This document shows positions 50,266-64,000 of a DNA stretch of 64,000 nt, in pieces. Origin of the DNA: Cryptomeria japonica (taxonomy: Eukaryota; Streptophyta; Pinopsida; Cupressales; Cupressaceae); NCBI RefSeq assembly GCF_030272615.1, contig NC_081415.1, positions 265,147,925 to 265,211,924 on the forward strand, written 5' to 3'. The notes beneath the pieces were generated by a model. That model made no database searches. It was given only the letters and a program-made list of their open reading frames with translations, and had not been told where the DNA came from. How positions within the stretch are numbered: position 1 is the stretch's first letter; the number at the start of each line of letters is the position of its first letter. The position numbers and the translations under genes are program-made.

Positions 50266-50923
50266 ACCCCCTTTAAGTGCAACTTAAGGGAATGCACTTA
50301 AGTCTACAATGCAACTAAGCAATGCAAGATGGGTCCTGACAATAAGTCCATAATAGGTACCCATGTACAAATACAAATGCATGCAAACCAATGCAATGAA
50401 ATCTCTCACAAAGCAGGGAAAGAGAGAAAAACCCAATGGGAAAAAACCCTCCCCCAAAAGAGAGATGAAAACTAGATACAAAGAAATATTATAGAAGTAT
50501 GTGAAGGACAAAAGCCCATGTGAGGAAAAAGTCCCTCCCATATGAGAGAAGAAGAAGAGAGACTAGGAAGCCCCCCCTTAATGTGGAATCTGCACCAATG
50601 ATAAAAGCTCAAAGATGAATGAAGAAACTGCTCCATGAACGTTGAACCACATTCCTCCCCTTAGGAAGAAACAAAACCAAAGGTGTATCCAAAAAGTCTC
50701 CCCAATAATGAAGGGAAGATGAAGAAAAAATACTCATGATGAAAGGAATCTTTGAAAATTGCTCAAGTGTCCCCATGTCGATGCTGAAAGGTACCCCCTC
50801 CAAAGGTGGTAAACTGCACCACACTACTGAAAAAAGAACTCAAAGATCTAGTGGAGATGAATGTAGAACAATGTCCAAAGACTCATATGTCTCCTCAAAA
50901 GATAAAGAGACCTCCTCCAAGTG
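50266..50923 (-). other. E5 3' region with polypurine tract
   Basis: The minus strand reads CTTAAAGGGGGT at the LTR junction (plus 50266-50277). The rest is A/G-rich non-coding sequence without pol motifs. Confidence 0.75.
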
Positions 50924-52708
50924 TTATACAAAAGTATCCACAGTCATGTCAACCTCTAAAGATTGATCATGTAGAGAATGCACAAGAGGGTCAGAGTGAT
51001 CCCTCGCAACAATCAAAGAAGAATCATCTTCATCAAAGAGAAGATGAATGTCATCAATGATGTCTCCCAAATCTGCAATGTAGGACCCCACAAACAAACC
51101 TGCAATGTCTATCAAGTAGGCATTCCAGTCAACTGAAGCTAGAAGACATGAAATATCCTGCTGCACTGAATCATAAGAAGGCAAAACTGTCGCACTAGCT
51201 GCATCATCAGGTGCAATAGGTGGTGTGATATCAATAGAAGGAGATGATATGCAAGGCTCAAGAACAGGATCACAAGTGAGAATCCCCAAGTTCAAATGCC
51301 CAAAATTCTCCTCAAAATCTGAATCATGAACATAGGAAGAATCAACCTCATCAATAGGACCAAAATCTGAAAAAGAGTACAACTGGGATGAATGATCAAC
51401 CACCCCAGTCACAATGATAGCTCCACTCTCCAAGTATCTAATGATAACTGAATCAGGTGTAAACTCCACAGTTTTCCTAGTTGCCCCATGTGTGATTTGA
51501 TAGATGGAAAGAAGATTGTTTGTCAAGTGGGGTACACACAATGCATCATTAAAGGAGTTATCCCCAATGGCAATAGATCCTTTCCCAATCACATCCATGT
51601 ATGTATGATTGCCCATCAAAATTTGTGGCATGTGGCAAGGCTCAAATGTAGAAAACATAGACTGCGAAGATGCCATATGATGAGAAGCCCTTGAATATAG
51701 AAGCCATCTCCCTGAATCATGACTTGTAGTAGCACAAAGAGCTTGTCCCTTTCCTTTATCTTTCCCAAAAGAGTGATCCTTTCCTTTATCCTTGGAAGAA
51801 GAAGCCGATGTAGACATTCTAGAAGGTAGGTTGATTCTATTCTTCTCAAGAAGATTCTTCAACTCATCAATATCCTTCTTATAACAGTGATGTTCATCAT
51901 GTCCTGACTTCTTGCAATATCCACAATTTTTTTTATCCTTATATGATTTCTTCTTAGGTGAGAATGGTGAATCACCTTGTTGTGGAGAGGAATATTGTGA
52001 TCCATCTTGTTGTGGTTTTGACTTAGGTTGCTTTTGATGTTTGCCTTTTCCTTGATTACTTTGATTTCCTTTATTAGCCACCAAAGCTTGTGACTTTGAA
52101 GATTTGAGAATCCCCATCGTGGTCAACTTAGATTGCTCAAGTATCAACATCTCCGTGAATGAATCAAATGAGGGAGAAGTGTATGAGGAACCTTGAGCTA
52201 ACCTATGGGTGTGAAAGCTAGATACAAAGGCTGCTTACTCTGGAGGAAGCTTTTCCAACAAGTTATAAGACAATTGAGCATCCTTTTTGTCAATTCCACA
52301 ATCCTTTAGCTTTGCTCTTAGCTCAGTTGCTTTTGTGGCATAATCTTGGATTGTATCAAAATCATTGGGATCCAAATTTCTGAGTTCACTATCAAGCTTG
52401 TAGCTCTTAATCTCATCAACTTGACCATACAATTTCTTAAAAATATCCCAAGCTTCTTTAATTGTTGTACGCTTATCAATGTGAAAAATGAGGTCATATG
52501 ATACATACTTTCTAAGAGTTCCAAGTGCCATAACATTCTTAGTAAGCCATTCAATTTGAGCATTAGGATCAACCTTAGGATCAGGTGGTTCTGTTATAGT
52601 TTCATTTACATAATGAATGAGTCCTTTTTCGATTAGTTTACTCCATGCCTTAATCTTCCATGATGCATAATTATGAGGAGTTAAAAGTGGAAATTTTGGA
52701 GAACCCAT
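50924..52708 (-). pseudogene. E5 Gag with degenerate protease and acidic tail (one stop)
   Basis: It starts MGSPKFPLLTPHNYASWK at 52708 with the UBN2/copia Gag fold (IKEAWDIFKKLYGQ, LRAKLKDCGI, LLEKLPPE). One TAA at about 52235 interrupts, and the frame resumes unchanged. A zinc knuckle CGYCKKSGHDEHHC lies at about residue 259. The protease reads WLLYSRASHHM at about 338 where active enzymes have D-S-G-A, so it should be inactive. It continues VIGKGSIAIGD .. VPHLTNNLLSI, then a vestige of the pre-integrase domain (FGHLNLGIL). It ends in an unusual 120-residue acidic tail rich in Asp, Ser and Ile (IADLGDIIDDIHLLFDEDD) in place of integrase. Gag could still assemble if the stop is bypassed. Confidence 0.82.
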
Positions 52709-55653
<2,945 letters not shown>

Positions 55654-55659
55654 CATTTT

Positions 55660-55677
55660 TGGTGAACCCGACGTGAA
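55660..55677 (+). promoter_or_regulatory. E3 primer-binding site (tRNA-Trp)
   Basis: TGGTGAACCCGACGTGAA, complementary over 18 bases to the plant tRNA-Trp 3' end as I recall it. Same primer as E2. Confidence 0.85.
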
Positions 55678-55992
55678 CCCCAATCTTCTCTAATTCTGAT
55701 TTATGTTTTCAAATTTGAGTGTTTATGCTATTTCAAATTCAAATTTGTATTTACAAGTTTTAATTTCTTGCAAGATTCAAAAAAATTTAGAGGAAATTTT
55801 TGCTAAAACCCTAATTTTTCAATTCAAAGTTGAACTTGTGGATAGCTTAATTGGGATCAATAATTTCAAATCTGATTTAGGAACTCATTTGAATCATAAA
55901 TTTCATTTTCTAAATCTACATTCTAAGTGCTTGCATTGAACATTTCCTTCTATTTTGCATGTGTTATCATTTGAAAGAGGAAAATTGTTGTC

Positions 55993-58900
55993 ATGATGCA
56001 TTCATTTCATAGATGTGATAATGGGTTAGCTTCCCTTGTTTCAATTTTTCTTTCTCCTAAAGAACCTCCCCCCATCTATAACAACATTTTAGTGCCTAAA
56101 AGAGTTGCTACCAATCCCTTTGAGATTCTCCCATTCTCTAAGGATGAAGACTTTAAGAGTGATCTTGACAATTCTCCTAAAATGTGCCCTTCCTATTTAG
56201 CTATCCTAGAGGAAGAGAATGATATCATAAACACCTTTCTTAATGTTACTTCACCTTCCCTACGGGAGGCCTCTCTAAGTGAAAAGGTATTGATGGACAT
56301 TGACTTATTTTCTCCTAAAGTTGGTCCTTCCAATGGGGGCATGTTAGTGCAACAAGAGGTTATGAACACTTCTTTCAAAGATCTCCTTCCTAAGCATGAA
56401 TCTTTGGAGAAATATGTTCATGTTCCTCCTAAAAAACACTCACTTCATGAGGATCCTTTTGTGCAAGAAGATGACATTATCCCTACATTTCCTAGTGATG
56501 GCATTTCCTTTTCCAACAAAATTCCCACTAGAGATGATGAATTAATGATAAATGCTTACCCTTCTCCTAAAGTTTGTCTTACCCATAAGCATCCCTTAGA
56601 GAAAGAAGATGAAATAATAAGAAATTTCCTTAATTCTCTCTCCCCTAAAGATCATATTGAACATATTTTGAGGAAAGAGGATGAGTTTAACACATCTATT
56701 GATGCTCTCCCTCCTAAGGATGAGGAATTAATAAACAATGTTATCTCCTCTCTCAAAATTGACAATACTTCAAACATTCCTTTCAACAACCTCACTATTT
56801 GGGATGAATCATTAGAAGAAATGTAGATTATTCTCTACCCCATGAGAGAACCCTAGCCAAAGGGGATGAAATCAAGATTGAAAACTCCCTTGATAGTTTC
56901 TCGCCTTCCTTGAATCTCAATTATTCTCCCTCTAAAAATAAAGCATCTCCCTCTCCTCAACTTGGTTCTACTCATAAGGATACCCTAGTTCAAAGCAAGA
57001 TGGTTAACATCTCTTTCAAAGATCTCCCTCTCAAAAGTGAGACTTTAGAGAGTAATGTTGATCCTTCTCCTAGAGAGTTTATTCCCCATGTAGATCCTTT
57101 GATGATAGAGGATGATATGACCTTTCCTAGTATTACTCTTCCTACTAGAACATCAATGCCTACCCCTTGTCTCTCTCCTAAAATTGATTTAATCCGTGAT
57201 AAGATTTTAGTGCAAGAGAAGACTATCAATAATTCTTCCAACACTTTTGTTCATTCCTCTAAACCATCCTCAATCAATTTGATACATGTGAATGAAACAC
57301 CTAACAAACCTCTCTTCACTGTCCAAGGTGCTTGTCCTTCTCAAAATTCTCAACCTTTAAATAAGCCTATCTTAGTGGTTCAAGGTGGTTATGCTAATGA
57401 TTCTTTTTGCACTCCTAAGAAACCTATTATTACTATGCAAGGAGGTTATTCTACTAAGAGCCCTTATGAGTATGCTAAGCAACTGACTAGAGAGAGTTAT
57501 AATGCGGTTGCTCATACCTATAACACAAGAAACAATAGGCAACCTAATCCTCCTCCAGTTATCCCAACTTTACTTCCTCCTTCCCAACCTATTCTTCTGC
57601 AAGCTCCACGTATTTGACAAGTTATTGGTAAGGAATATGATCTCATAGAACAACTTAAAGCTACCCCTGCTAAGATATCCCTTTGGGATTTGATCCAAAC
57701 TTCTTCCGCTCATCATGGAATGTTACAAGATGCCTTGAAAGATTTGAATGTTCCTCCACCTAATACATCTAGTAATATAGTGTCTCTGGTTAACTCTGTG
57801 ATGAATCCTAAAGCTCAAATTGTGTTTACTCAAGATGAATTGCCTACTAGTGAAATTCAACATCAATATGATCCCTTGATGATTGTGGTTATCATAAATG
57901 ACACTGCTATAAGACGAACACTGGTAGATAATGGCTTTGGCCTTAATGTGTGTAGCATTAATCTATTGCATAAGATGAATGTGGATACATCCCTTATTGA
58001 GCCTGATTCTCATCCCATTCAAGGCTTTGATAATGTGGCTAAGTCTTCATTAGGTATTATCAACTTACCCATCATAGTGGGACCTATTACTTTGCCTACT
58101 CCTATCCATGTTATGTCGGGAAATCTAACATACAACTTGTTATTAGGGAGACCTTGGATTCACAGTATGCAAGTTGTCCCCTCTACATTGCATAGACAAG
58201 TTAAATTTATTTATAACAATAAGACATATACCTTGATAGGTGATACTAATTTTCAAGCTTGTTTGCAAACATCTACTTCCAAAGGGAGTTCTTCTAAACC
58301 TTCCTCTTCTAGTGATGACTCTTTAAACAAGATACCTATGGATGAATCATCACCCTCTGATAATCAAAATTCTTTGGATGAGTCTGAAGTTCTTGAAGAA
58401 GATTCTTCTCAACTTTAATCTACACATGAAGAGGCTTTTGATCCTGAGAAGGTTCTCGCAAAAGACGATTGGGGATCTCTTGACTTTAATCCCACCTTTG
58501 TAGGTGAGTATAGGGTTCCTCCTAGAGAGCTTAAAGTTACAAAGAAGGAAGAAACTAAAGATCAATCAACCTTACCTGAGCCTATGAACAATAATTTTGT
58601 GGCCACTTCTCAAACTTCTTCTCCTCACACCTCTAATTCTGAAGAATTTGATTCTTTGTCTTATGAAAAACCACCTTCTCTTTCTAAAATGGCTAATCAT
58701 TATGGTCGTGGTTTTCATATTGTAGCTAAGTATGGGTATAATGGAAATGGTTGTGGCACTCACGAACAAGGGATAAAGGTTCCTCTAGGGAATAATCTTT
58801 ATGATGAGACCTTTGGACTTGTTTATAATCCCTACAAGTGCACCAAAGCATCTAAAAGACCATCTCTCAATGTGAATTCTATATTTAGTAGTGATGATGA

Positions 58901-59219
58901 TCTCACTTCAACTAAATCATCTTCAACTTCTATCAACTCTCATTCCCCTCATAAGGAAATCTTGGTGAAGAACAAATCTCTTTATGACTCCCCTCAAATT
59001 TCTAAATCCACTTATGAATCTTTATCTCCTATTCATCATAAAGTCCTTTCCTCCAGGGATAAGGCTCTAATAAATTACACTCATTCCTCTTCTAAGATTT
59101 CTTGTGACTTTTCTTCTTCAATTTTTATCATTTTATACATGTTTTTGATCTCACTTATAGTTGAGCATTTAGCATGTCATATTCAAATACCTCATTCAAT
59201 CTATCATGTCTTTAAATAA
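55993..59219 (+). pseudogene. E3 polyprotein: repeat region, retropepsin, G-patch
   Basis: 55993-56826 encodes degenerate repeats of about 30-40 residues around SPK..P.....L..EDDIINTF; after a frameshift near 56820 the same style continues to about 57250. Then QGGY repeats (VVQGGYANDS, TMQGGYSTKS) and a Pro-rich stretch. A TGA (57615, likely from CGA) precedes YDLIEQLKATPAKISLWDLI. The retropepsin follows (TLVDNGFGLNVCSINL; YNLLLGRPWI), with D-N-G at the active site. A TAA (58416, from CAA) comes next, then a G-patch (YGYNGNGCGTHEQGIKVPL, about 58735) and a C-terminal hydrophobic segment (SIFIILYMFLISLIVEHL). PR and G-patch mirror E1. Two nonsense codons and one frameshift break it. Confidence 0.8.
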
Positions 59220-61032
59220 CATTAATGGCTATTATGTTGCTCATCATTATGTGACATTGGTAGCTCATTTAATGGGGGCTCATTGTCATTCATGAGGGTA
59301 CAATTTCAAGTGCAATCATATTTTTGAAGCAACATAATAACCTAATTTTTCTGTGTTATCGCTTGTTCCTATGGGGACAAGAGTGATTTCATACATCTCT
59401 TCTTTTTATGGTTAAAATTTCCCTTTGGGCTAATAGTGTGGAAATATTGATCATCTTTTCTTTAGAATCCTCTTTTCCTAGATATGGGAGAAGATGTGTA
59501 TTCTCTTTCTTATCCTACCCACTTCTTGTGAGGAGCATTTTACATACACTAATGTCTTGCTTGCATGAACTCATGTGACTATGTAGTACATTTTGCTTAT
59601 GTCTAAATCTCTCCCTAGAAGATTGTGCAAGTCCTTCTCATTGTCCTTATCCTTGGGAGGCAATGATCTTTCCTTATTTTTATCTAAGGATCCACTTTTT
59701 CCTATTTTGTGGATGGTGTGAACTTTATTACTTGATGTTATTCCTTGTATGCATTTGTTGTTGTTTGTTCAAGGATTCTCTCTTACAAGAGGTGTAAGTC
59801 CTTGACTACAACCTCTTTTGCACTTGGTAAAATACATCCATAATGAATTCACTCTCCCAATTGGGTTAAAAAGAGCGTCATCCTTCATTAAGAATCACTT
59901 TCACCTCGCAAAAGAAGGAAGTATTGCATTCTTATTCTCTTCTTTGTCTTATTCTAGAAGATGTTATATTTGTCTAAGACAATTCCTCTCTGGGATAGGT
60001 GTCTTTTGTACAAAGATCTCTTCTCCTCTAAGGATCTCCTTTACACATACTACAAGATATCCCTTTTCAACTATCTTATCCTTTCTTAAAGAGTGCAAAA
60101 CTCTCTTGCTTGGATCTATGACATTGTTGCATTTTTGGGGTATCTTCTTTTGTGATGAAGGTAGGTATCCTTGTTCTACTTTGCTTATGACATAAACATT
60201 ACACTTTTTGAGCAATGGGTCATTCTCAGAACCAGGGCACAGACTCTTAGAGCGAGATGTGTCCATTTTTCTTTTATGCAAGGTGATTATTCTCGGAACC
60301 AGAGCACAGACTCTTAGAGTGAGATGTCACGCTTTTGTACTATACATATACAGGTTGTAGCATACTCGGGCATAGACTCCTATGAGGTGCTTCTAACCTC
60401 CCTTACACACACATGCATGAGGTTGAGTGGAACTAGCGGCATAAGGCTAGACTTTCTCACTCTCCTCCCTTACATGGATCACCTAGACAGACTCTAGGGG
60501 CTAGTTTTCCATGTCCTTTTTCCCATGGATCACCAATGTGTGTATTCATGCTTTTTTCCTTTCTTTTCTTCTCTTTGCATTTTGTTTCCATTTACATCCT
60601 TCATCTTGTGTTAGAGAACTCTCAAATCCTCACACTCTTTGTTGTGTTGGAATTGAGATTTAGTCCTCTTTCTTACCAAATGATTCTCCATTAGTTTTTG
60701 ATCTCATATCAAATCTTCTTGTGAGCATTTGTCATCAATATTATTTAACAATTCGAAGTGGTAAACATGATACCCTATTTCAACTCACTAAAATTAGCAA
60801 GCCGAAACAAGGGGGGGCATATAGCTACCCTCGAATTTTCATCACCTTCCTTAGTAAGCATTAGGTGATTTTGTGATCTAACATATGTTTTGTAGGGTGC
60901 GGTTCCTAACTGTGTACTGCAGATACCGCTGGGGGCTTCATTCGACAGACTTATGGATATATCCTTTTTCAAATAATGTTTACTTTTTTGTACTTTAGCT
61001 TGCATATGCACGTAGTGTTCATATGACCGCTA
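59220..61032 (+). other. E3 3' non-coding region
   Basis: 1.8 kb without polymerase motifs. At 60220-60370 a phrase (CAGACTCTTAGAG.GAGATGT within ATTCTC.GAACCAG.GCA) occurs twice about 73 bases apart, with a weaker third copy. Pyrimidine-rich patches elsewhere. Confidence 0.6.
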
Positions 61033-61046
61033 AAGTGGGGGCTAAA
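61033..61046 (+). promoter_or_regulatory. E3 polypurine tract
   Basis: AAAGTGGGGGCTAAA directly before the 3' LTR TGTAGC. Confidence 0.85.
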
Positions 61047-62679
61047 TGTAGCGTCGTAAATTGTACGCACTTGCTAGGGTGGTACAATTTCACACCTAGT
61101 TTAGCACCCGCCTTGGCGCATTTTGCATTTTGCATTGCATTTCCCCTTTAGCACTTAATTAATTAAATTAATTAGGTCTAAGGTTCTATTTCATCATCTT
61201 CCACATCATAAAGTTGGGCCCTTTCATTAAAGTGTGCCCTTTTCATTTTATTCCTCCAATACATCATTTAATCAAAAACCCTAATTAGGTCCTATTTTGA
61301 ACTTGGGGGCTTGATTTCGGGGGTCAAAACATCTCAAAATCACCTGTAACTTTGGGATTATCTCTAAAATCATCATATCCAACGGCCCTGAAAATTTGGT
61401 AAGAAGTTGCCGGGACCATGGCGCCCGGAGTGCACACGGTCTCGGACATTTTTCCCAAAATTTTAGGAGCGCGATCCAATCATAAAATAAAGCTTAACCC
61501 CAAGAAATTGGCGGGAGATTCAATCTCTAGGTCGGCCAAAAGTTGAAATTAAGACCTAGGGTTTCATTTATAAGAGCTCTCTTTCTTCATTTGAAAGGAT
61601 CCAAATTTTTGGTTTCAGGGGACCTTCTATGCAACGAAAGAGCAGATCTTTGAAGACTTCAACAACATTCAACATCCATCCATCAAGCATTCATCAATTT
61701 CATTCATCCATTTAGGGCTTTGAAGGCATTGAAGAGCAATAAGGGATCACCGACTGAAGATTGGCTTGTACCCCTCCCTTGGGGTTGGGTATGATTTCAT
61801 GTTATTTTCATGTCTTTGCATAAGCCTCATTATATCATTTGTATTCATGCTTTAGATCACTTTGCATCTTGGTTTGGAGCATTTACATTATTATTAACAA
61901 AGCAATTAGGGTTTACTTTCTAGGTTGCTCTAGTTTGCTTACTTGCATTTTAGGATCTTGCACACACACAAGGTCTGCACACACATTACTTTTACTATAC
62001 AACTTGGCTATTTGTGGAGGTGGAAATCACCAAAGCGGGGGTTTGACTAAGGCAAAACCCTATATAGCCGCCCACCATACCTTTTCAGATATAAGTGCAG
62101 ATTTCTGAATTCGAAGGACGCCGCAAGTTGCAGATCCGACGGAAGCGGATCGAGACAGAACTTTACACCAAATTCCAACCCAGAAAGCTAGGACAGGGGC
62201 GTGGGGCGCCCTGGTCCCTGGGACAGGGGCGCTGGGCGCCCTGGTCCCTGGGACAAGGGCGCTAGGCGCCCTGGTCCCTATCCATTTTAGTGAATTTTGG
62301 CAGTTTCAGAGGTAGCAGCTTCAGTATTTCAGGCTTCTGGCTTCAACAGCAGATCTTGCAGAATCAAATCCATTCAAGGTACACATTTACATTTCTCCTC
62401 TTATCCTTACAATTTTTCATCATTAAATCTCAATTCTACAATCTTGTGCTCAAAGTTACTAGTTCATACTTACACTTTAGGGTTAATAGTTGAACTTGCA
62501 TCATTCTATCTATCATTTGCAACAAAGGAATAGAAATCCTAATAGGTAGCCTGTGGCTCTCTCTTCCACAAAAAGAAGTAGCAAATTGTGTGATACCTCT
62601 AGGCTCTTTCGTATTCCACAAGTGTGTGATTGAAAGTGAGATTAGAGCATGTTTGCTTAGTGTCACTTTTCCCCCTACA
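61047..62679 (+). repeat. E3 3' LTR
   Basis: About 1633 bases, matching 54019-55653; palindromic module at 61412-61442; GC-rich repeat at 62190-62278 with three regular units. The end merges into a CA repeat, so the last bases are uncertain. Confidence 0.92.
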
Positions 62680-62686
62680 CACACAC

Positions 62687-62767
<81 letters not shown>

Positions 62768-63018
62768 ATGAATTTTTTTCAAAATATTTTTTTTCAATTT
62801 TTTTTGAAATCCGTACAATAATAGTCAAAATGGGAAAAAAAAAAAAATCTCTCACCAAAATAGGCCAACTTTATAGTCAAAATTCATGGAAATAGCCTCT
62901 CAGATTCAACTGTGATGTCCAAATCGCTGTATGACGCCCCCCAAAAATAAAGATTTCCAAATCTGAAAAATTGAAGCCTCCAAAATGTCTCCAAAAGACT
63001 AATCAATGAAGCCCTATA
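62680..63018 (-). other. CA/TA microsatellite and E5 leader next to primer site
   Basis: CACACACACAAA then (TA)n to 62764, T-rich and A-rich runs, then E5 leader up to its primer site. No gene. Confidence 0.8.
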
Positions 63019-63031
63019 GGCTCTGATACCA
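63019..63031 (-). promoter_or_regulatory. E5 primer-binding site (initiator tRNA-Met)
   Basis: The minus strand reads TGGTATCAGAGCC, immediately adjacent to the LTR. Confidence 0.92.
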
Positions 63032-63491
63032 TGTGAGATTTTCCTAAGATCTAGGGCTCAATGAAAAATACAATAAAGAGACAAAATATTGATAGGAATA
63101 AACTGTATTCTATCAAGATGAAAATACTAATCAACTGGATCATCAAGCGTTACATACAATGAATATGAGCTTGCTTATATAGGCAAGGCTATATGGATAT
63201 GTGAGCACACAAACATGACATGTGGCTCAATAAGAAACAAGGGTAGGTAGGAAATAGGTGTGGGTAGGTAGGAGAAACAATATAATATTTCACATGAGGT
63301 GGATCACCCACTGAATGTGGAGTGTAACAACAAGATAAATCCACAAAAGTTGGAAATTCTCCTACACACACTATCCCAATGTGGCACAAACACCCAAGTG
63401 TCTCATACCCAAACTACTATGAAATGCATTTCCTAGGTAAACTTAAGTAAGGTGTAATAATATCCATGATGAATAATTCTTTACACTAACA
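63032..63491 (-). repeat. E5 5' LTR
   Basis: 460 bases, TGTGAGATTTTCCTAAGATC to ..TTTACACTAACA, followed by the second CTTTC. Confidence 0.93.
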
Positions 63492-64000
63492 CTTTCAAAT
63501 CAAAATTTCCACCATATGGATACCATAACCCATAGTCAACAGTACCTTTCAGATATAAAAAAAATTCTCTTGGTTGCCATCAGATGTGCCTCCTTTGGAT
63601 TCTTCTAAAATCTAGCAACAATACCAACTGCATGGTAAATATCTGGTCGACTGTGAACAACATAGTGTAATTTTCCAATCCATGACCTGTATTCCTTTTC
63701 ATCTATAGCCTTAGATGCTTCTTCCTTGGAAAATTTACAACCTATAAGCATTGGGATTCCAACTAGTTTGCAGTCACTCATACCGAAAGTCTTCAAAACC
63801 TCTTTCACATACTTGAAATGAACAATGAAAATACCATTCTTCATCTGCTATATCTGTAAGCCTATGAAATTTTTTATTTCCTCTACTAATGAAATCTCAA
63901 ATTCATTCTTCATTTCATCTGCAAAAAAATTACTCATATCATCATTACCTCCAATTATAATGTCATCTACAAATACTTTAGTGACCAGTATTTCATCTCC
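63492..64000 (-). pseudogene. E6B RNase H/RT, right of E5 insertion, running off the window
   Basis: It continues the RNase H codons cut at 49817 and then RT on the minus strand: VVHSRPDIYHAVGIVARF, KEYRSWIGKLHYV, KNGIFIVHFKYVKEVLKTF and the catalytic FVDD close to the window end. It aligns with 43885-44400 of E6A. A stop precedes KNGIF at about 63845. Confidence 0.88.

Noticed and set aside
60225-60320. Duplicated phrase in the E3 3' region as a regulatory element
   Set aside because: Only two clear copies and no further support; noted as a repeat only.

Overview
The window is repeat-dense nuclear DNA from a seed plant with a large, retrotransposon-bloated genome. The evidence is nested Ty1-copia and Ty3-gypsy LTR elements, plant-type primer sites (initiator tRNA-Met, tRNA-Lys, tRNA-Trp), a plant mobile domain (PMD) gene and long TA microsatellites. 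A conifer-like genome is plausible, but the species cannot be fixed from the sequence. I see no ordinary host gene; almost every coding stretch belongs to a mobile element.

Left half (1-30125): a plus-strand copia element (called E0; gag, no pol, a long extra 3' ORF, 3' LTR at 29348-30125) is split inside a gag zinc knuckle by a 25-kb minus-strand gypsy element (E1, 741-25682, TSD GTTAT). E1 has a tRNA-Lys primer site, gag, protease with G-patch, RT, two RNase H domains and integrase, which is a Tat-lineage layout. It also carries an antisense, intron-containing PMD gene. Inside a TA microsatellite of E1 sits a smaller minus-strand gypsy-type element (E2, 5797-12199) with one intact 926-aa Gag-protease ORF and no pol.

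Middle (30126-41629): a LINE-like ORF1 remnant, a SINE with three tRNA-like modules and a 16-bp TSD, an unknown coiled-coil/acidic ORF split by a solo copia LTR, a faint minus-strand coding remnant, microsatellites, and the 5' LTR, primer site and leader of another plus-strand gypsy element (E4) related to E1.

Right half (41630-64000): two minus-strand copia units (E6A, E6B) share a central LTR. E6B is cut in its RNase H by a minus-strand copia element (E5, 49818-63491, TSD CTTTC) that has gag but no pol. E5 in turn holds, in a TA microsatellite of its leader, a plus-strand gypsy-type element (E3, 54019-62679) related to E2, with a repeat-rich N-terminal protein, protease and G-patch but no RT or integrase.

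Themes: (1) several pol-less elements, presumably mobilised in trans; (2) an unusual array of the motif TAGCGCA in the leaders of E1 and E4 and in the intron of the antisense PMD gene; (3) a palindromic module shared six times by E2 and E3; (4) decay mainly by C-to-T transitions, which turned CAG, CGA and TGG codons into stops while leaving long frames free of indels.
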